DNA from: Lentisphaeria bacterium
Lineage (GTDB): Bacteria > Verrucomicrobiota > Lentisphaeria > Victivallales > Victivallaceae
Assembly: GCA_017504435.1 (NCBI GenBank)
Contig: JAFVRD010000040.1
Coordinates: 62,001-126,000 of the forward strand
Reading direction: 5' to 3'
Length of the DNA stretch: 64,000 bases
Positions 1-9,202 of the stretch are shown here, piece by piece. The stretch's first letter is position 1. Each line of letters begins with the position of its first letter. The translations under genes and the position numbers were made by a program. Under the pieces are notes generated by a model. The model made no database searches. It was not told the origin of the DNA and was given only the letters and a program-made list of their open reading frames with translations.

Positions 1-1141
1 AAACCACCATGCGTTCAATGCAATTACGCAATTCCCGGATATTTCCCCGCCACGGAGCAGCTGACAGCAATTGCAATGCGTCCGGAGTTATCCCGGATAT
101 ATTTTTCATATTTTCCGCGGCAAATTCTTGGATAAACGCCTCTGTCAAACGCGCGATTTCATCCCGTCGCTCCCGTAACGGAGGCAAATTTAAGTTTACT
201 ACTGACAACCGGTAATAGAGATCTTCCCGGAACTCTCCGGCATCTACCATCGCTTTCAGATCCCGATTGGTCGCAGCAATCAATCGAAAATCACTTTTGA
301 TTGTTTCATTACCGCCAAGTCTTTCAAAACTGCGGGTTTCCAACACCCGCAACAATTTCACCTGAGTCGCTGCGTCTATTTCACCGATTTCATCGAGAAA
401 CAATGTCCCATGATCGGCAAGTTCAAATCTGCCGCGCCGCATTGCCATTGCATTGGTGAATGCACCACGTTCATGCCCGAATAATTCATCTTCCAGCAAT
501 GAAGCACTCAAAGCCGCACAATGCACCGCAACAAACAACCCTGTCCGGTGACTGTTGTCATGAATAAATCTGGCAATGACCTCTTTTCCCGTACCGCTTT
601 CCCCGAGCAATAAAACCGTTGAACGGCTGGGAGCAACTGCCAAAGCCGTATCATACACCTTACGCATCGGATCATTACCGGACTCCGGCAAAACTATTTC
701 CGGTGCAGCAATAACAGATGTTTCCTTTTTATCAACGGCTGGTTCCGCCGTAACTTCCGGCAATGATTCATCTGTTTTGTTCAATGCCGCGGCAATCACT
801 TCCTCAAGTTTACTCAGTTTTATCGGTTTGGTGATGAAGTCAAATGCACCGTGCTTCATTGCCTGTACCGCATCTGAAATGGAACCATAAGCAGTCAGCA
901 TGACACACTTCGGACGTCTGGCCTTGGATTTTGCCGCTTCAAGCACACTCATTCCGTCCGCTTCCGGCATACGCAAATCGGTCAATACCAGATCGAAGTC
1001 CTTTTCCTGAAGCAATTTAATCGCCTCAGTTCCGTTTCCGGCACTCATAACATCATATTTGCGCCTGAGAAATACGGTCAAGGTCTCTCTGGTATTGAAT
1101 TCATCATCAACAACCAGTAATGACGGACGAGCATCAGCCAT
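1..1141 (-). CDS. Sigma-54-dependent response regulator (NtrC family), C-terminus cut by window edge
   Basis: Two-component transcription activator that uses ATP hydrolysis to open sigma-54 promoters. I translated the reverse strand from the ATG at 1141. An N-terminal receiver domain carries acidic residues D12/D13 and a likely phosphoacceptor D55 in LTDLRMP. The AAA+ domain follows, with Walker A GESGTGKE, Walker B GTLFLDEIGE and the sigma-54 contact loop GAFTNA, where GAFTGA is the consensus. The reading frame stays open to base 1, so the C-terminal DNA-binding helix-turn-helix lies outside the window. The start sits 1 bp after the argS stop, so it is probably the last visible gene of the thioesterase-manA-argS transcript. 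No partner histidine kinase is in the window, so the signal is unknown. Family call is firm. Confidence 0.93.
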   Translation of the reverse strand, partial: MADARPSLLVVDDEFNTRETLTVFLRRKYDVMSAGNGTEAIKLLQEKDFDLVLTDLRMPEADGMSVLEAAKSKARRPKCVMLTAYGSISDAVQAMKHGAFDFITKPIKLSKLEEVIAAALNKTDESLPEVTAEPAVDKKETSVIAAPEIVLPESGNDPMRKVYDTALAVAPSRSTVLLLGESGTGKEVIARFIHDNSHRTGLFVAVHCAALSASLLEDELFGHERGAFTNAMAMRRGRFELADHGTLFLDEIGEIDAATQVKLLRVLETRSFERLGGNETIKSDFRLIAATNRDLKAMVDAGEFREDLYYRLSVVNLNLPPLRERRDEIARLTEAFIQEFAAENMKNISGITPDALQLLSAAPWRGNIRELRNCIERMVV

Positions 1142-1142
1142 A

Positions 1143-2924
1143 TTACATCGCCTCCGGCACACCGATAGTAAGAGTATGCAAACCGTCGGTAACAACTTTT
1201 TTCACCGCACCGGCGAGAGCCAGACGTGCTGCCGCCAAAGCAGGATCATCTGCACTTAAAACCGGACAGTCACGATAGAAGCGGTTGAATGCTTTGGCAA
1301 CTTCCAAAAGATATTCGACCAGCCCCGAACAATCCCGTTTTTCGGCGGCTGATTGCAAAACTGATGGATAGAAATAAAGTTTCACCGCCAATTCACGTTC
1401 AAATTGTGTGTTCAACAAACTCCAGTTGATATCGCCATCACGTTTTAATCCTTTTTCCACAGCTTTGCGTTCAATGGATGCAATACGGGTGGCAACATAT
1501 TGGACATAAGGTCCGGTATCGCCCTCAAAACGCAAAGAGGCAGCCGGATCAAATGTAATTGTGGTTTTGGGATTGAATTTCAAAAGCATGAATTTTAATG
1601 CGCCCAAACCGATGATTTCCCCCCGTTTGGCAAGTTCTTCAGCACTGACCTCATCTCCGCCGCGTTCAGCACAGGCGTTGCGTGCCAGAGTTGACATTTC
1701 ATCAAAAAGGTCATCGGCATCAACAACAGTACCTTCACGGCTTTTCATTCTGCCGTTGGGAAGATTGACCATACCGTAAGAGAGATGATAGAGATCCTTT
1801 GCCCATTCAAAACCGAGCCGTTTCATGATTTCAAACAACATCTGGAAATGCAGATTCTGTTCATCACCGACCACCCATATCATTGATTCAGGCAGGTAAT
1901 CATCGTATTTGCGTTTTGTGGTACCGATATCCTGAGTGATATACACACTGGTACCATCTGAACGCAGCACCACTTTTTTGCCCATTTTACCCAAATCACA
2001 AATCGTGGCGCCATCTTCACGCTTGGTAAATACACCTTTGTTCAGACCGTCAGCGATGATATCTTTGCCGAGCAAATAGGTTTCACTTTCCAAATATGTG
2101 TGATCAAAATTGATCCCCATACGTTTATAAGTGGCATCAAATCCGGCAAATACCCAGGAATTCATCATCTGCCACAATTTACGCACCTCAGGATCAGCGG
2201 CTTCCCAATCCAGCAGCATTTTCTGAGTAGCTCTGCCGATTTCAGTTTCCAAAAACAATTCTTCAGAATCTTTGTCTGCCAATTCCGGACGGGCAGCTTT
2301 AAGAGCTTTGATCTCTTCAGAAAGCATTTTATTATACTCTACATAGAAATCCCCGACCAGATGGTCACCTTTGATACCGGTATTTTCCGGATTTCTGCCG
2401 TTACCGACTTTCTGGTAGCAGAGCATTGATTTGCAAATATGGATTCCCCGGTCATTGACCAGGTTTATTTCAATAACATCATGACCGACCCGTTTAAGCA
2501 ATGCTCCCAATGCCATACCGAGAGTATTGTTGCGGACATGACCAAGATGCTGAGGCTTATTGGTATTAGGGGCAGAAAATTCGATCAACACCCGTTTGCG
2601 TTTGTTTTCCGGCAAAATTCCCCGGGCAAGCAGAGCATCTGTATCAGCGGCAGATTCCCCGTGCAGTACCGCGGCTTTGACTGATATATTGACAAATGCT
2701 TTTATTACGGTCACACCTTCAATATCCGGATGTGACTGTAAAAATTCCGCAACTTTCTGTGCCGCTGTCATTGGGTTGCCGCAAAATTTGCCGATACGGA
2801 AACAATTGAGGGTAAAATCCCCCTGCTGCCCGGCAGGACATTCATCCAAAGACAGCACATCATCGACCGGATATGCCGCAAATTCACCGCGCAAATGCGC
2901 TTCAAGTTCTTTCAAAAATTTCAT
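1143..2924 (-). CDS. argS: Arginyl-tRNA synthetase
   Basis: Class I aminoacyl-tRNA synthetase that charges tRNA-Arg in the cytoplasm. The 593-residue product has an N-terminal additional domain (about 1-95), the HIGH-like signature HLGH at residues 126-129 preceded by SAPNTNKP, and a KMSKS-like loop MKSREG at 393-398. The C-terminal anticodon-binding domain follows (for example GPYVQYVATRIASI). Length is normal for bacterial ArgRS. It sits 18 bp after manA and 1 bp before the response regulator, apparently in one transcript. Nothing looks broken. Confidence 0.97.
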   Translation of the reverse strand: MKFLKELEAHLRGEFAAYPVDDVLSLDECPAGQQGDFTLNCFRIGKFCGNPMTAAQKVAEFLQSHPDIEGVTVIKAFVNISVKAAVLHGESAADTDALLARGILPENKRKRVLIEFSAPNTNKPQHLGHVRNNTLGMALGALLKRVGHDVIEINLVNDRGIHICKSMLCYQKVGNGRNPENTGIKGDHLVGDFYVEYNKMLSEEIKALKAARPELADKDSEELFLETEIGRATQKMLLDWEAADPEVRKLWQMMNSWVFAGFDATYKRMGINFDHTYLESETYLLGKDIIADGLNKGVFTKREDGATICDLGKMGKKVVLRSDGTSVYITQDIGTTKRKYDDYLPESMIWVVGDEQNLHFQMLFEIMKRLGFEWAKDLYHLSYGMVNLPNGRMKSREGTVVDADDLFDEMSTLARNACAERGGDEVSAEELAKRGEIIGLGALKFMLLKFNPKTTITFDPAASLRFEGDTGPYVQYVATRIASIERKAVEKGLKRDGDINWSLLNTQFERELAVKLYFYPSVLQSAAEKRDCSGLVEYLLEVAKAFNRFYRDCPVLSADDPALAAARLALAGAVKKVVTDGLHTLTIGVPEAM

Positions 2925-2942
2925 TTTTTCCTCAACTGAAAA

Positions 2943-3956
2943 TTAAAGAGTGGTTTTTACCACTGTTGCTTTACCATCCAATGGCTTGATATAATACGCA
3001 CCGAAACATCCAGGGATCAATGCTGTTTCCCCAGGTAACAATACCGCAGTACGCTCATCTCTGCCGACTTCCACACAACCGTTCACCGCACTGAGCAAGT
3101 GGAAACTTTCACCGGAACCGGTGGAATCATTCCACACGGAACACAGCCGCAAATCCGCGACCTGAAAGAAAGGACACAGTTTGACCACGTCATATTTGCG
3201 GTTGAATCCGGTTTCCCCGACCACCCCGGCGATCCGCGGGCTGGTACGATTAGTGAAATTAATTGATTTCAAACCGACTTCCCGATGCAACTCCCGGGGT
3301 TTTCCATCCGGTCCGAGCCGTCCCCAGTCATTGACCCGGTAAGTGGTATCACTGTTCTGTTGGATCTCCAGAATAAGATTGCCGGCCCCGATGGCATGCA
3401 GAGTACCGCTGGCGATATAGTAGGCATCACCGGGTTGAGAATTGTATATCTGCAGCATACTTTCCACCTCATCCGGATAATCAAGGACATCCTTCAAGCG
3501 GACTTTAGTTGCACTGCCATTCAATCCCGCCATGATTTCAGCTCCGGATTCAGCGGCAATAACATACCACATTTCCGTTTTTGGCTCCGCTCCGTTTCCG
3601 ATTTCGCGGCAGGCCTGTTCATCCGGATGAACCTGCAAGCTCAATCTTTCTCCGGCATCAATAATTTTGACCAACAGCGGGAAACGGACAAAATCTTTTC
3701 CGGCTCTGCCCAGCAAATTCCCCCGGTAATGCTCAATTAATTCATGCAAAGTACATCCGGCTAATTCACCGTTGAGCACCACGCTTTCTTCGCCATCCCG
3801 GTCAACCAGTTCCCAGGACTCGCCGATCGGCACAGAGTGTTCTGGCAATGTACGGCCGAGAACTTCACTCATCATATTCCCGCCCCAGATACGCTCCATG
3901 TAAATGGGCATGAATTTCAGCGGATAAAGTTTTGATGATTCCAAAGTTATATTCAT
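2943..3956 (-). CDS. manA: Mannose-6-phosphate isomerase, type I
   Basis: Interconverts mannose-6-phosphate and fructose-6-phosphate, linking glycolysis to GDP-mannose synthesis or mannose use. The zinc-site pattern of type I cupin PMIs is visible: Q108 and H110 in LQVHPDE, E128 in KTEMWYV and H187 in SGTLHAIGAG. At 337 residues it matches the short bacterial form. Its ATG overlaps the stop of the upstream thioesterase gene by 4 bp (ATGA), which suggests translational coupling. The cupin fold and motifs make the call secure, but the preferred hexose phosphate is inferred. Confidence 0.93.
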   Translation of the reverse strand: MNITLESSKLYPLKFMPIYMERIWGGNMMSEVLGRTLPEHSVPIGESWELVDRDGEESVVLNGELAGCTLHELIEHYRGNLLGRAGKDFVRFPLLVKIIDAGERLSLQVHPDEQACREIGNGAEPKTEMWYVIAAESGAEIMAGLNGSATKVRLKDVLDYPDEVESMLQIYNSQPGDAYYIASGTLHAIGAGNLILEIQQNSDTTYRVNDWGRLGPDGKPRELHREVGLKSINFTNRTSPRIAGVVGETGFNRKYDVVKLCPFFQVADLRLCSVWNDSTGSGESFHLLSAVNGCVEVGRDERTAVLLPGETALIPGCFGAYYIKPLDGKATVVKTTL

Positions 3957-4369
3957 TTATCTGCCTCCGGATCGTAAAAACATTTTTCACAACAATCGAC
4001 CAGAGATTGCGGCATCCGGATGATTTTGAAATTTGAATTCACACACCCCAGAACCACATAACCGCGCACCAGCAATTCATCTCCGCGTCGCACTTCGGAT
4101 ACGATTTTTACCCGCACCCGGGAATATTCGGAAATGTAGGCACGGAAAGTCAGCAGATCATCATAATGGGCGCTGCCCATATACTTGCAATGAGCTTCTG
4201 CCACGGGCATAAAAAACCCCTCTTTTTCCATTTGAGAATAGGGCATGCCGATCTGGCGGAACATTTCAGTACGGCTGCGCTCAAAATACTCCAGATAGTT
4301 GGCGTAATACACCACCCCCATCTGATCGGTATCTGCATACGGCACCCGGTATTGCATTTCATAATACAT
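3953..4369 (-). CDS. YbgC-family acyl-CoA thioesterase (hot-dog fold)
   Basis: Small hot-dog-fold thioesterase of 138 residues. The N-terminal YADTDQMGVVYYANY stretch matches the YbgC/4-hydroxybenzoyl-CoA thioesterase signature, with D15 at the catalytic aspartate position and the E-x-F-R-x-x-G helix after it. In many bacteria YbgC sits in the tol-pal operon; here it leads a manA-argS-regulator transcript instead, so a Tol-Pal role cannot be assumed. A longer start at 4425 in another frame is spurious. The substrate acyl-CoA is unknown. Confidence 0.88.
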   Translation of the reverse strand: MYYEMQYRVPYADTDQMGVVYYANYLEYFERSRTEMFRQIGMPYSQMEKEGFFMPVAEAHCKYMGSAHYDDLLTFRAYISEYSRVRVKIVSEVRRGDELLVRGYVVLGCVNSNFKIIRMPQSLVDCCEKCFYDPEADK

Positions 4370-4460
4370 GATCTGGATTCTCCCATATAATATAATCTGT
4401 ATACATTCGTTATAACATAACTCAAAACTGTTGTAAATTCAAGTTTTTTAACCCAATAAA

Positions 4461-4497
4461 TAAAAAATCCGCCCGGAACTTTTCAGCTTCGGGCGGA
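4461..4497 (-). terminator. Rho-independent terminator after the 4518-5522 gene
   Basis: On the minus strand a GC-rich stem (TCCGCCCG paired with CGGGCGGA, plus strand 4468-4475 and 4490-4497) is followed by a run of T. It lies 20 bp after the stop of the secreted-protein gene and closes the 9099-4518 directon. Confidence 0.85.
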
Positions 4498-4517
4498 AGA
4501 GAATAAAAATGCGGTAT

Positions 4518-5522
4518 TTATTCAGCAGGGATCAGTTTTATATCATCGATCAACACCATATCTCCGGGAACAAAACCGGATGCGGAAATATAAAATTGAT
4601 TTTTGAATGTATCAGGATGAACTTTTATTTCAGCCCGGTACTGACGCCATCCTTTGTGCCCGAGAGCGACGGCAAAACCTTTATAAGAAAGAGTTTTGTT
4701 GTTTTTATCAGCACTGCGGACAGTCAGTTCCACTTTTTTGCCGGTTAAATCAGTCAATCCGGCATTGATATTGGCGGTAATAACATAGGTTTTGGCAGGA
4801 TCCATTTTAGGTACGGTTTGAACGAATGTGGATACGCATTTGCTTTTGTTTCCGGTCACAGCAAGGCAGTTATTGCCTTCACCATTGCCGTCGGGGAGAA
4901 TATACATATATTTCTCGCGAACTTCTTTGAAAAATCCAGTCCATGATTCCAGCAGCACTCTGGAAAAATCACCATTTTTTACCAGATTTTCTTCCGATGC
5001 AGTTTCCGGTTCATACGGTGTGACTTTGATATCATCCATCCACAGCACATCACCGGGAGCCAATTTGGTCTGAATATAAAGTTCACAACGCACCGCATTT
5101 TTCGGCACGGTATAAACAACATTGTAAATACGTTTTTGCGGATTGCCGAAATCAACTCCACCGATACCATGGTAGGCGATCGACGTATTTACGTCTTTAA
5201 TGGAACGGATGAGAATACTTGCAGCTTTACCTTTGCCTTCAGCTACTTGAGAAATAACCGCAACTTCAAGCATATATTTTTTGCCGGGAACCATCGTGCC
5301 GAGCTTATGAATGGCAGACACCGGAGATGGCTTGCCCCAATTGGCTTCATTTCCGGTGATTTTAAGCATGCCGTTTTCCACAGAATGCACCATTTCCTTA
5401 CCGGTTTTCAAATAACGCCAATCTTTCAATCCGACGACAAAATCACCTCCCGTCATCAAATTTTCAGCTGCCACAGCTGCGGTCATTGCTCCGACAGCCA
5501 ACATCAACAATCGTTTTTTCAT
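4518..5522 (-). CDS. Secreted protein with two carbohydrate-binding-like jelly-roll repeats
   Basis: A 334-residue exported protein. The chosen start gives MKKRLLMLAVG..., a classical signal peptide ending near residue 19, with AAAGGAGGC just upstream; a longer open frame to 5597 has no such support. The mature part is an internal duplication. Each half opens with N-L-x-x-G-D-F (residues 21-28 and 179-186) and closes with a D-D-I-K-[VL] strand (163-167 and near the C-terminus). This layout is typical of CBM4/9-like galactose-binding modules. No catalytic domain is present, so it may bind surface or dietary glycan. It ends the directon and is followed by a terminator. The fold call is moderately sure, the ligand unknown. 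Confidence 0.72.
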   Translation of the reverse strand: MKKRLLMLAVGAMTAAVAAENLMTGGDFVVGLKDWRYLKTGKEMVHSVENGMLKITGNEANWGKPSPVSAIHKLGTMVPGKKYMLEVAVISQVAEGKGKAASILIRSIKDVNTSIAYHGIGGVDFGNPQKRIYNVVYTVPKNAVRCELYIQTKLAPGDVLWMDDIKVTPYEPETASEENLVKNGDFSRVLLESWTGFFKEVREKYMYILPDGNGEGNNCLAVTGNKSKCVSTFVQTVPKMDPAKTYVITANINAGLTDLTGKKVELTVRSADKNNKTLSYKGFAVALGHKGWRQYRAEIKVHPDTFKNQFYISASGFVPGDMVLIDDIKLIPAE

Positions 5523-5535
5523 AAATGCCTCCTTT

Positions 5536-6465
5536 TTATAGTAATTTGAAGTGTGCGGACAAAATTTCTGCCGTACACGGTCTGCCTGCGCCATCACAAA
5601 CCGGATTTGGACTCATTTCACGGGTTATACCGTGAAGGAAACCGGTTCTGCAGCCTTCTATTTTTATCGTACCATCTTCACTGACTGTTACGATCGCGCT
5701 CAACGCATCTGAATATATTGCCTGATGAGCGGCAAGTTCATACTCCGCACACAGCTCTGCCGGGAACAATTCATGCGGTTTACTCAACCAATCAAAACTG
5801 GCTGAATTCACATCAAAATACGCTACATTATCCTTAATACACAAAAAATCCCGGTGATGATGACCATTCAATGACATTATAACTTTACGCTCTTCGGCAT
5901 TGGCCCGGCGGATAACATCCCTTAATTCATTCATATTGCTCAAACCGCCACCACCGTTATGATGCCGCTCCAAAGAGGCGTGACTGCATAAAATACACTG
6001 ATACGGACTGGTTTCGATCGCCTTTTTCAGAAAATCCAACTCTTCCTGCGGCAATGTTTCTCTGGTTTGAGGAAAATCAAAATAGTTACGGTACTGGTAA
6101 TGAGTACATCCTCCGGCATGAGCATAATAATTGGTGTCCAGCATAATAAAACGGAAACCGTTGATATCGATCCAGTAATATTCATGCGGCATTTTATACG
6201 CTTTCAACACCTCCTGCAGAGACGCCCCATCGGTATCATGATTGCCCATAACATGATAAAATGGCACCGGAGCTTTTTCTGCATCTTCCATAATATCAGG
6301 AAACGAACCGATTGAATGATTGAAATCACCGAGACTCAAAATAAAATCAACTTTATTAAGCTCTGCCCGTTTAAAAATATCCGCCAGACGCTTTCTGGCA
6401 TCAGTACAAAAGACACCGGGATAATGGTGGATATCTGCAAATACTGAAAACTTGACCTGATTCAT
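5536..6465 (-). CDS. Calcineurin-like metallophosphoesterase
   Basis: A 309-residue cytoplasmic phosphoesterase (no signal peptide). The five metallophosphoesterase blocks are in order: FADIHH (D10, H12), GDFNHS, GNHDTDG, a CSHASLE block and NGHHH. The start MNQVKFSVFAD is preceded by GAGGAA; an upstream in-frame ATG at 6492 would overlap the polymerase gene. Gaps of 13-16 bp to both neighbours indicate a shared transcript with the family B polymerase and PurO. Substrate is unknown; the fold includes cyclic-nucleotide and nucleotide phosphodiesterases. Confidence 0.85.
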   Translation of the reverse strand: MNQVKFSVFADIHHYPGVFCTDARKRLADIFKRAELNKVDFILSLGDFNHSIGSFPDIMEDAEKAPVPFYHVMGNHDTDGASLQEVLKAYKMPHEYYWIDINGFRFIMLDTNYYAHAGGCTHYQYRNYFDFPQTRETLPQEELDFLKKAIETSPYQCILCSHASLERHHNGGGGLSNMNELRDVIRRANAEERKVIMSLNGHHHRDFLCIKDNVAYFDVNSASFDWLSKPHELFPAELCAEYELAAHQAIYSDALSAIVTVSEDGTIKIEGCRTGFLHGITREMSPNPVCDGAGRPCTAEILSAHFKLL

Positions 6466-6481
6466 TTTCCGTTCCTCATAT

Positions 6482-8455
6482 TTACTTGACAAACATCTCT
6501 TTCAATGCCTCAAGTTTAGCCAGATAATAGGCGGTATTTTCATCACGTTCTTCATCTGAACCGGTGAATAATTTTGAATTACCCACCACCGGCACTTTAG
6601 CTTTGGTGCCGGTCACATAGAAACGCACCCGGTCTCCGGCACGATATTTTTTGCCTGATGCAAGAACCAATTCGTATGCGGCAGATCGCCGACCACTGCC
6701 GGAACTCAATTTACGGGCGTAGTTCTCCGGAGAATCGCTCAAAACTTCACTTTTGGCAAAATCTTCCAAAGGTAATTCACGCTGTTCAATGGCATTTTGG
6801 AACTTGCGGTACAATCCATCCACTTCGACATCGCCGCCGCCATGCAGCAAAATATCCACCGCACCGGCAATAAATTTACGCTGAAACGGCTCCAATGACC
6901 GCGATTTCAATGCAGCTCCGGTCAGTATCACTGAATCATCCGGCTGCAGCAGAGCATAATTTTTTGCCTTGTAGGAATACATTGCCTGATAACAGGCATC
7001 AAAATCCAAATCTATTCCCGGTGGTAAAACTTCTGTCACCCGGGAAGTGAAATCATCCCCTGCCCCGGACGGATATTGGAAATAAATCCCATCGGTATCC
7101 ATTTCAATGACCTTGGCTCCAAGTTCACTCAGTCTGGCAGTAAGTTTACCCAGCAATTCCCGACCGGCTGCGGTGACTTTTTCAGCCAGATTATAATCGT
7201 TGAAACATCCCTGAGCAAAGCCGAGATATCCATAAAAAGAATTTATCAGCACTTTGAAAGAACTCTGCAGTGCTTCGACCTGATCACGTTCATTTCCCGG
7301 CGGCAACATCCGCATCCGGTCTTTCGCCGCCAGACGGAAAGTACGCAATTCATTGAGCAGCTTCAAAAATATCCCCAATTCATCACGCGCCGGATTTTCA
7401 TTAAACATCAGCAGTAAAGAGGGATAAAGAGATCTGACATCACAGTGACAGACGTTTTCAAAAAAGCCATGCGCTTCTGCGCCGCTCAATGCTCCGGTAT
7501 AACGGCGCACTTCTTCCGGAACCGGCACAGCATGACCGGCACGGATATATTCTGTAGTCAACAATGCATCCAATGCAATTCCGGAACCGCGCAAAATACA
7601 ATCCTGATATCCCAACGGCAGCACTCTGGTCCGGTAAAAATACGCGGGCATGAGAATTGCTGACAATTTTTCCGCCAATTCCGGCAGATTATCCGCCTTG
7701 ACACCAAAATATTCTTCCAAAGTATCCGGTTCAAAGTCTTCCAGATCCCGGTGTACCGCATCATACAATGCCAAAACATGAATAAGATCAACGACATGCC
7801 GACCGGCAAGCGTGTAACGGTTATAACTTATTTGCTTATCAGATGCCGCAAAACGGCTGGCACGCATGGCGAAACCCTTGCCGTCCCGACCGCAGTCAAG
7901 AGGAATTTTGCAACATTTTGCCCGTTTGACCAATAGCGGCAGATCACTGCGGCAGATATTGAATCCGCACAACACATCCGGGTCAAAACTTTTGATATAT
8001 GAATTGAATTGAGTAATTACCTCAGCTTCACTTCCGGAAAGTTGCTGAACATTTCCTGCATAAAAAAGCGTTATCCCGGAAATTTCACCATCCTCTCCGG
8101 CATTAACGGCAAAACTCATCTGCCGCAACTCCGAAAAATCCATCTGGGCAAAAAGCCGCACTCCGGACTCTCCCAATGCCTGTTGAAGCAGATCCCGGAA
8201 AAGCATTACGTCATTACGCTTTTTCAAGTCCGGCAAATTTCTTTCGTAACTCTCCAGCGAAGCAAAAACCGCTTTCCGGCAAAACGAACCGCCCCCGGCG
8301 AGCGTTACAACATTACAATCCGGAGGCGTTTCCGCCGCCGCTGTAAGCAAAACAAATGGAGAAAAAGGCACATCTTTGAAATGAAATTTATTTCCATCAT
8401 GGAAATAAAGCCGTAATCCCCATCCCCCGACTTCAGCAGCGGTGATTTTATTCAT
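6482..8455 (-). CDS. Family B DNA polymerase with degenerate proofreading exonuclease
   Basis: A 657-residue PolB-type DNA polymerase. Polymerase motifs are intact: motif A DVRSLYPS at 339-346, motif B KVLINSFYG at 401-409 and motif C DTDG at 453-456. The N-terminal DnaQ-like domain keeps an Exo II-like DPDVLCGFNICRSDLP block (158-173), but where Exo I should read FD-x-E the sequence is FAVN (115-118). No clear Y-x-x-x-D Exo III is seen near GYQDC (282-286). Proofreading is therefore probably lost (inference). It is shorter than E. coli Pol II. I chose ATG 8455 over TTG 8470 because it lies just after the upstream stop; the RBS is weak, so coupling is likely. Possible roles are lesion bypass or repair. 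Confidence 0.9.
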   Translation of the reverse strand: MNKITAAEVGGWGLRLYFHDGNKFHFKDVPFSPFVLLTAAAETPPDCNVVTLAGGGSFCRKAVFASLESYERNLPDLKKRNDVMLFRDLLQQALGESGVRLFAQMDFSELRQMSFAVNAGEDGEISGITLFYAGNVQQLSGSEAEVITQFNSYIKSFDPDVLCGFNICRSDLPLLVKRAKCCKIPLDCGRDGKGFAMRASRFAASDKQISYNRYTLAGRHVVDLIHVLALYDAVHRDLEDFEPDTLEEYFGVKADNLPELAEKLSAILMPAYFYRTRVLPLGYQDCILRGSGIALDALLTTEYIRAGHAVPVPEEVRRYTGALSGAEAHGFFENVCHCDVRSLYPSLLLMFNENPARDELGIFLKLLNELRTFRLAAKDRMRMLPPGNERDQVEALQSSFKVLINSFYGYLGFAQGCFNDYNLAEKVTAAGRELLGKLTARLSELGAKVIEMDTDGIYFQYPSGAGDDFTSRVTEVLPPGIDLDFDACYQAMYSYKAKNYALLQPDDSVILTGAALKSRSLEPFQRKFIAGAVDILLHGGGDVEVDGLYRKFQNAIEQRELPLEDFAKSEVLSDSPENYARKLSSGSGRRSAAYELVLASGKKYRAGDRVRFYVTGTKAKVPVVGNSKLFTGSDEERDENTAYYLAKLEALKEMFVK

Positions 8456-8463
8456 GGTTAAAT

Positions 8464-9099
8464 TCAGCAAATAACAGTTGCCAGAGCGAAACCGTCTTCG
8501 GTTTCCATTGCCGCAGCACTGGTCACCGGCTGTTCAAAGTCAGCAAAAACTCCGCCATTTACCACATAATGAGCCGCACAGTCCTGACAGGCAGCATCAA
8601 AATCCCGGTCAATATTGGTGTCGCAGGGAGCATTTTTCTCATAGGTGGAAATATAACGCGCAACTCCGGGTTCCAGAGCGAATTCACGCACCAGCAAACC
8701 ATCTTTGCGGATAATGCCCAGATAACCGACTTTGGAAACCCGACCGGCAACTGCAACTACGCGGGGAGTATCCAATGAGTCTTTTTCATAATCCATGGCG
8801 AGCAATCCCAGTGCAATGGCATCGCGCACCGGCATACCCATGGCGATTTTTTCGGTAATGGGATCAGTCTGTGAACCGTTGGTCGCAATCGCCCATTCTC
8901 CGGCGATGCGGAGGCAGTTGTAGCTGATATACGGATTTTTGGCAAGATCGCTTTCTGCGCCCGGACGGGGAACGATCGCAATTTTGCCATTATTTTCCAC
9001 CGCCTGACGGTTCGGGAAAGAACGGGAAGACACCCGGTACATGGCACAGACTTTGTTGGCTTTAGTCATGCCGAAAGCAACGATTCGACCGATATACAT
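8464..9099 (-). CDS. purO: IMP cyclohydrolase, archaeal PurO type
   Basis: Predicted to close FAICAR to IMP, the last step of de novo purine synthesis. The 211-residue product begins MYIGRIVAFG and contains the Y-R-V-S-S-R-S-F-P-N-R block expected of the PurO/IMP_cyclohyd family (the archaeal alternative to the PurH C-terminal activity). It also has PRP, ATNGSQTD and GPVR-like segments. ATG 9099 is preceded by AAGGAG with good spacing; TTG 9105 is the alternative. It leads a directon with a family B polymerase and a phosphoesterase, under its own promoter. Other purine genes in the window are purB and purM. Whether a normal purH also exists cannot be seen here. Confidence 0.85.
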   Translation of the reverse strand: MYIGRIVAFGMTKANKVCAMYRVSSRSFPNRQAVENNGKIAIVPRPGAESDLAKNPYISYNCLRIAGEWAIATNGSQTDPITEKIAMGMPVRDAIALGLLAMDYEKDSLDTPRVVAVAGRVSKVGYLGIIRKDGLLVREFALEPGVARYISTYEKNAPCDTNIDRDFDAACQDCAAHYVVNGGVFADFEQPVTSAAAMETEDGFALATVIC

Positions 9100-9145
9100 G
9101 ATCAATTCTCCTTAAAAACAAGTTAATTTTCAGTGTTCTGCCTAT

Positions 9146-9174
9146 AATATATGACTCCGAAGTGATTATTTCAA
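9146..9174 (-). promoter_or_regulatory. Sigma-70-type promoter for purO
   Basis: Minus-strand TTGAAA (9169-9174), 17 bp, TATATT (9146-9151), 47 bp before the purO ATG. It matches the TATATT-type promoters seen elsewhere in the window. Confidence 0.7.
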
Positions 9175-9202
9175 ACCGGTAATCACTTATAAACCGGATT
9201 TC

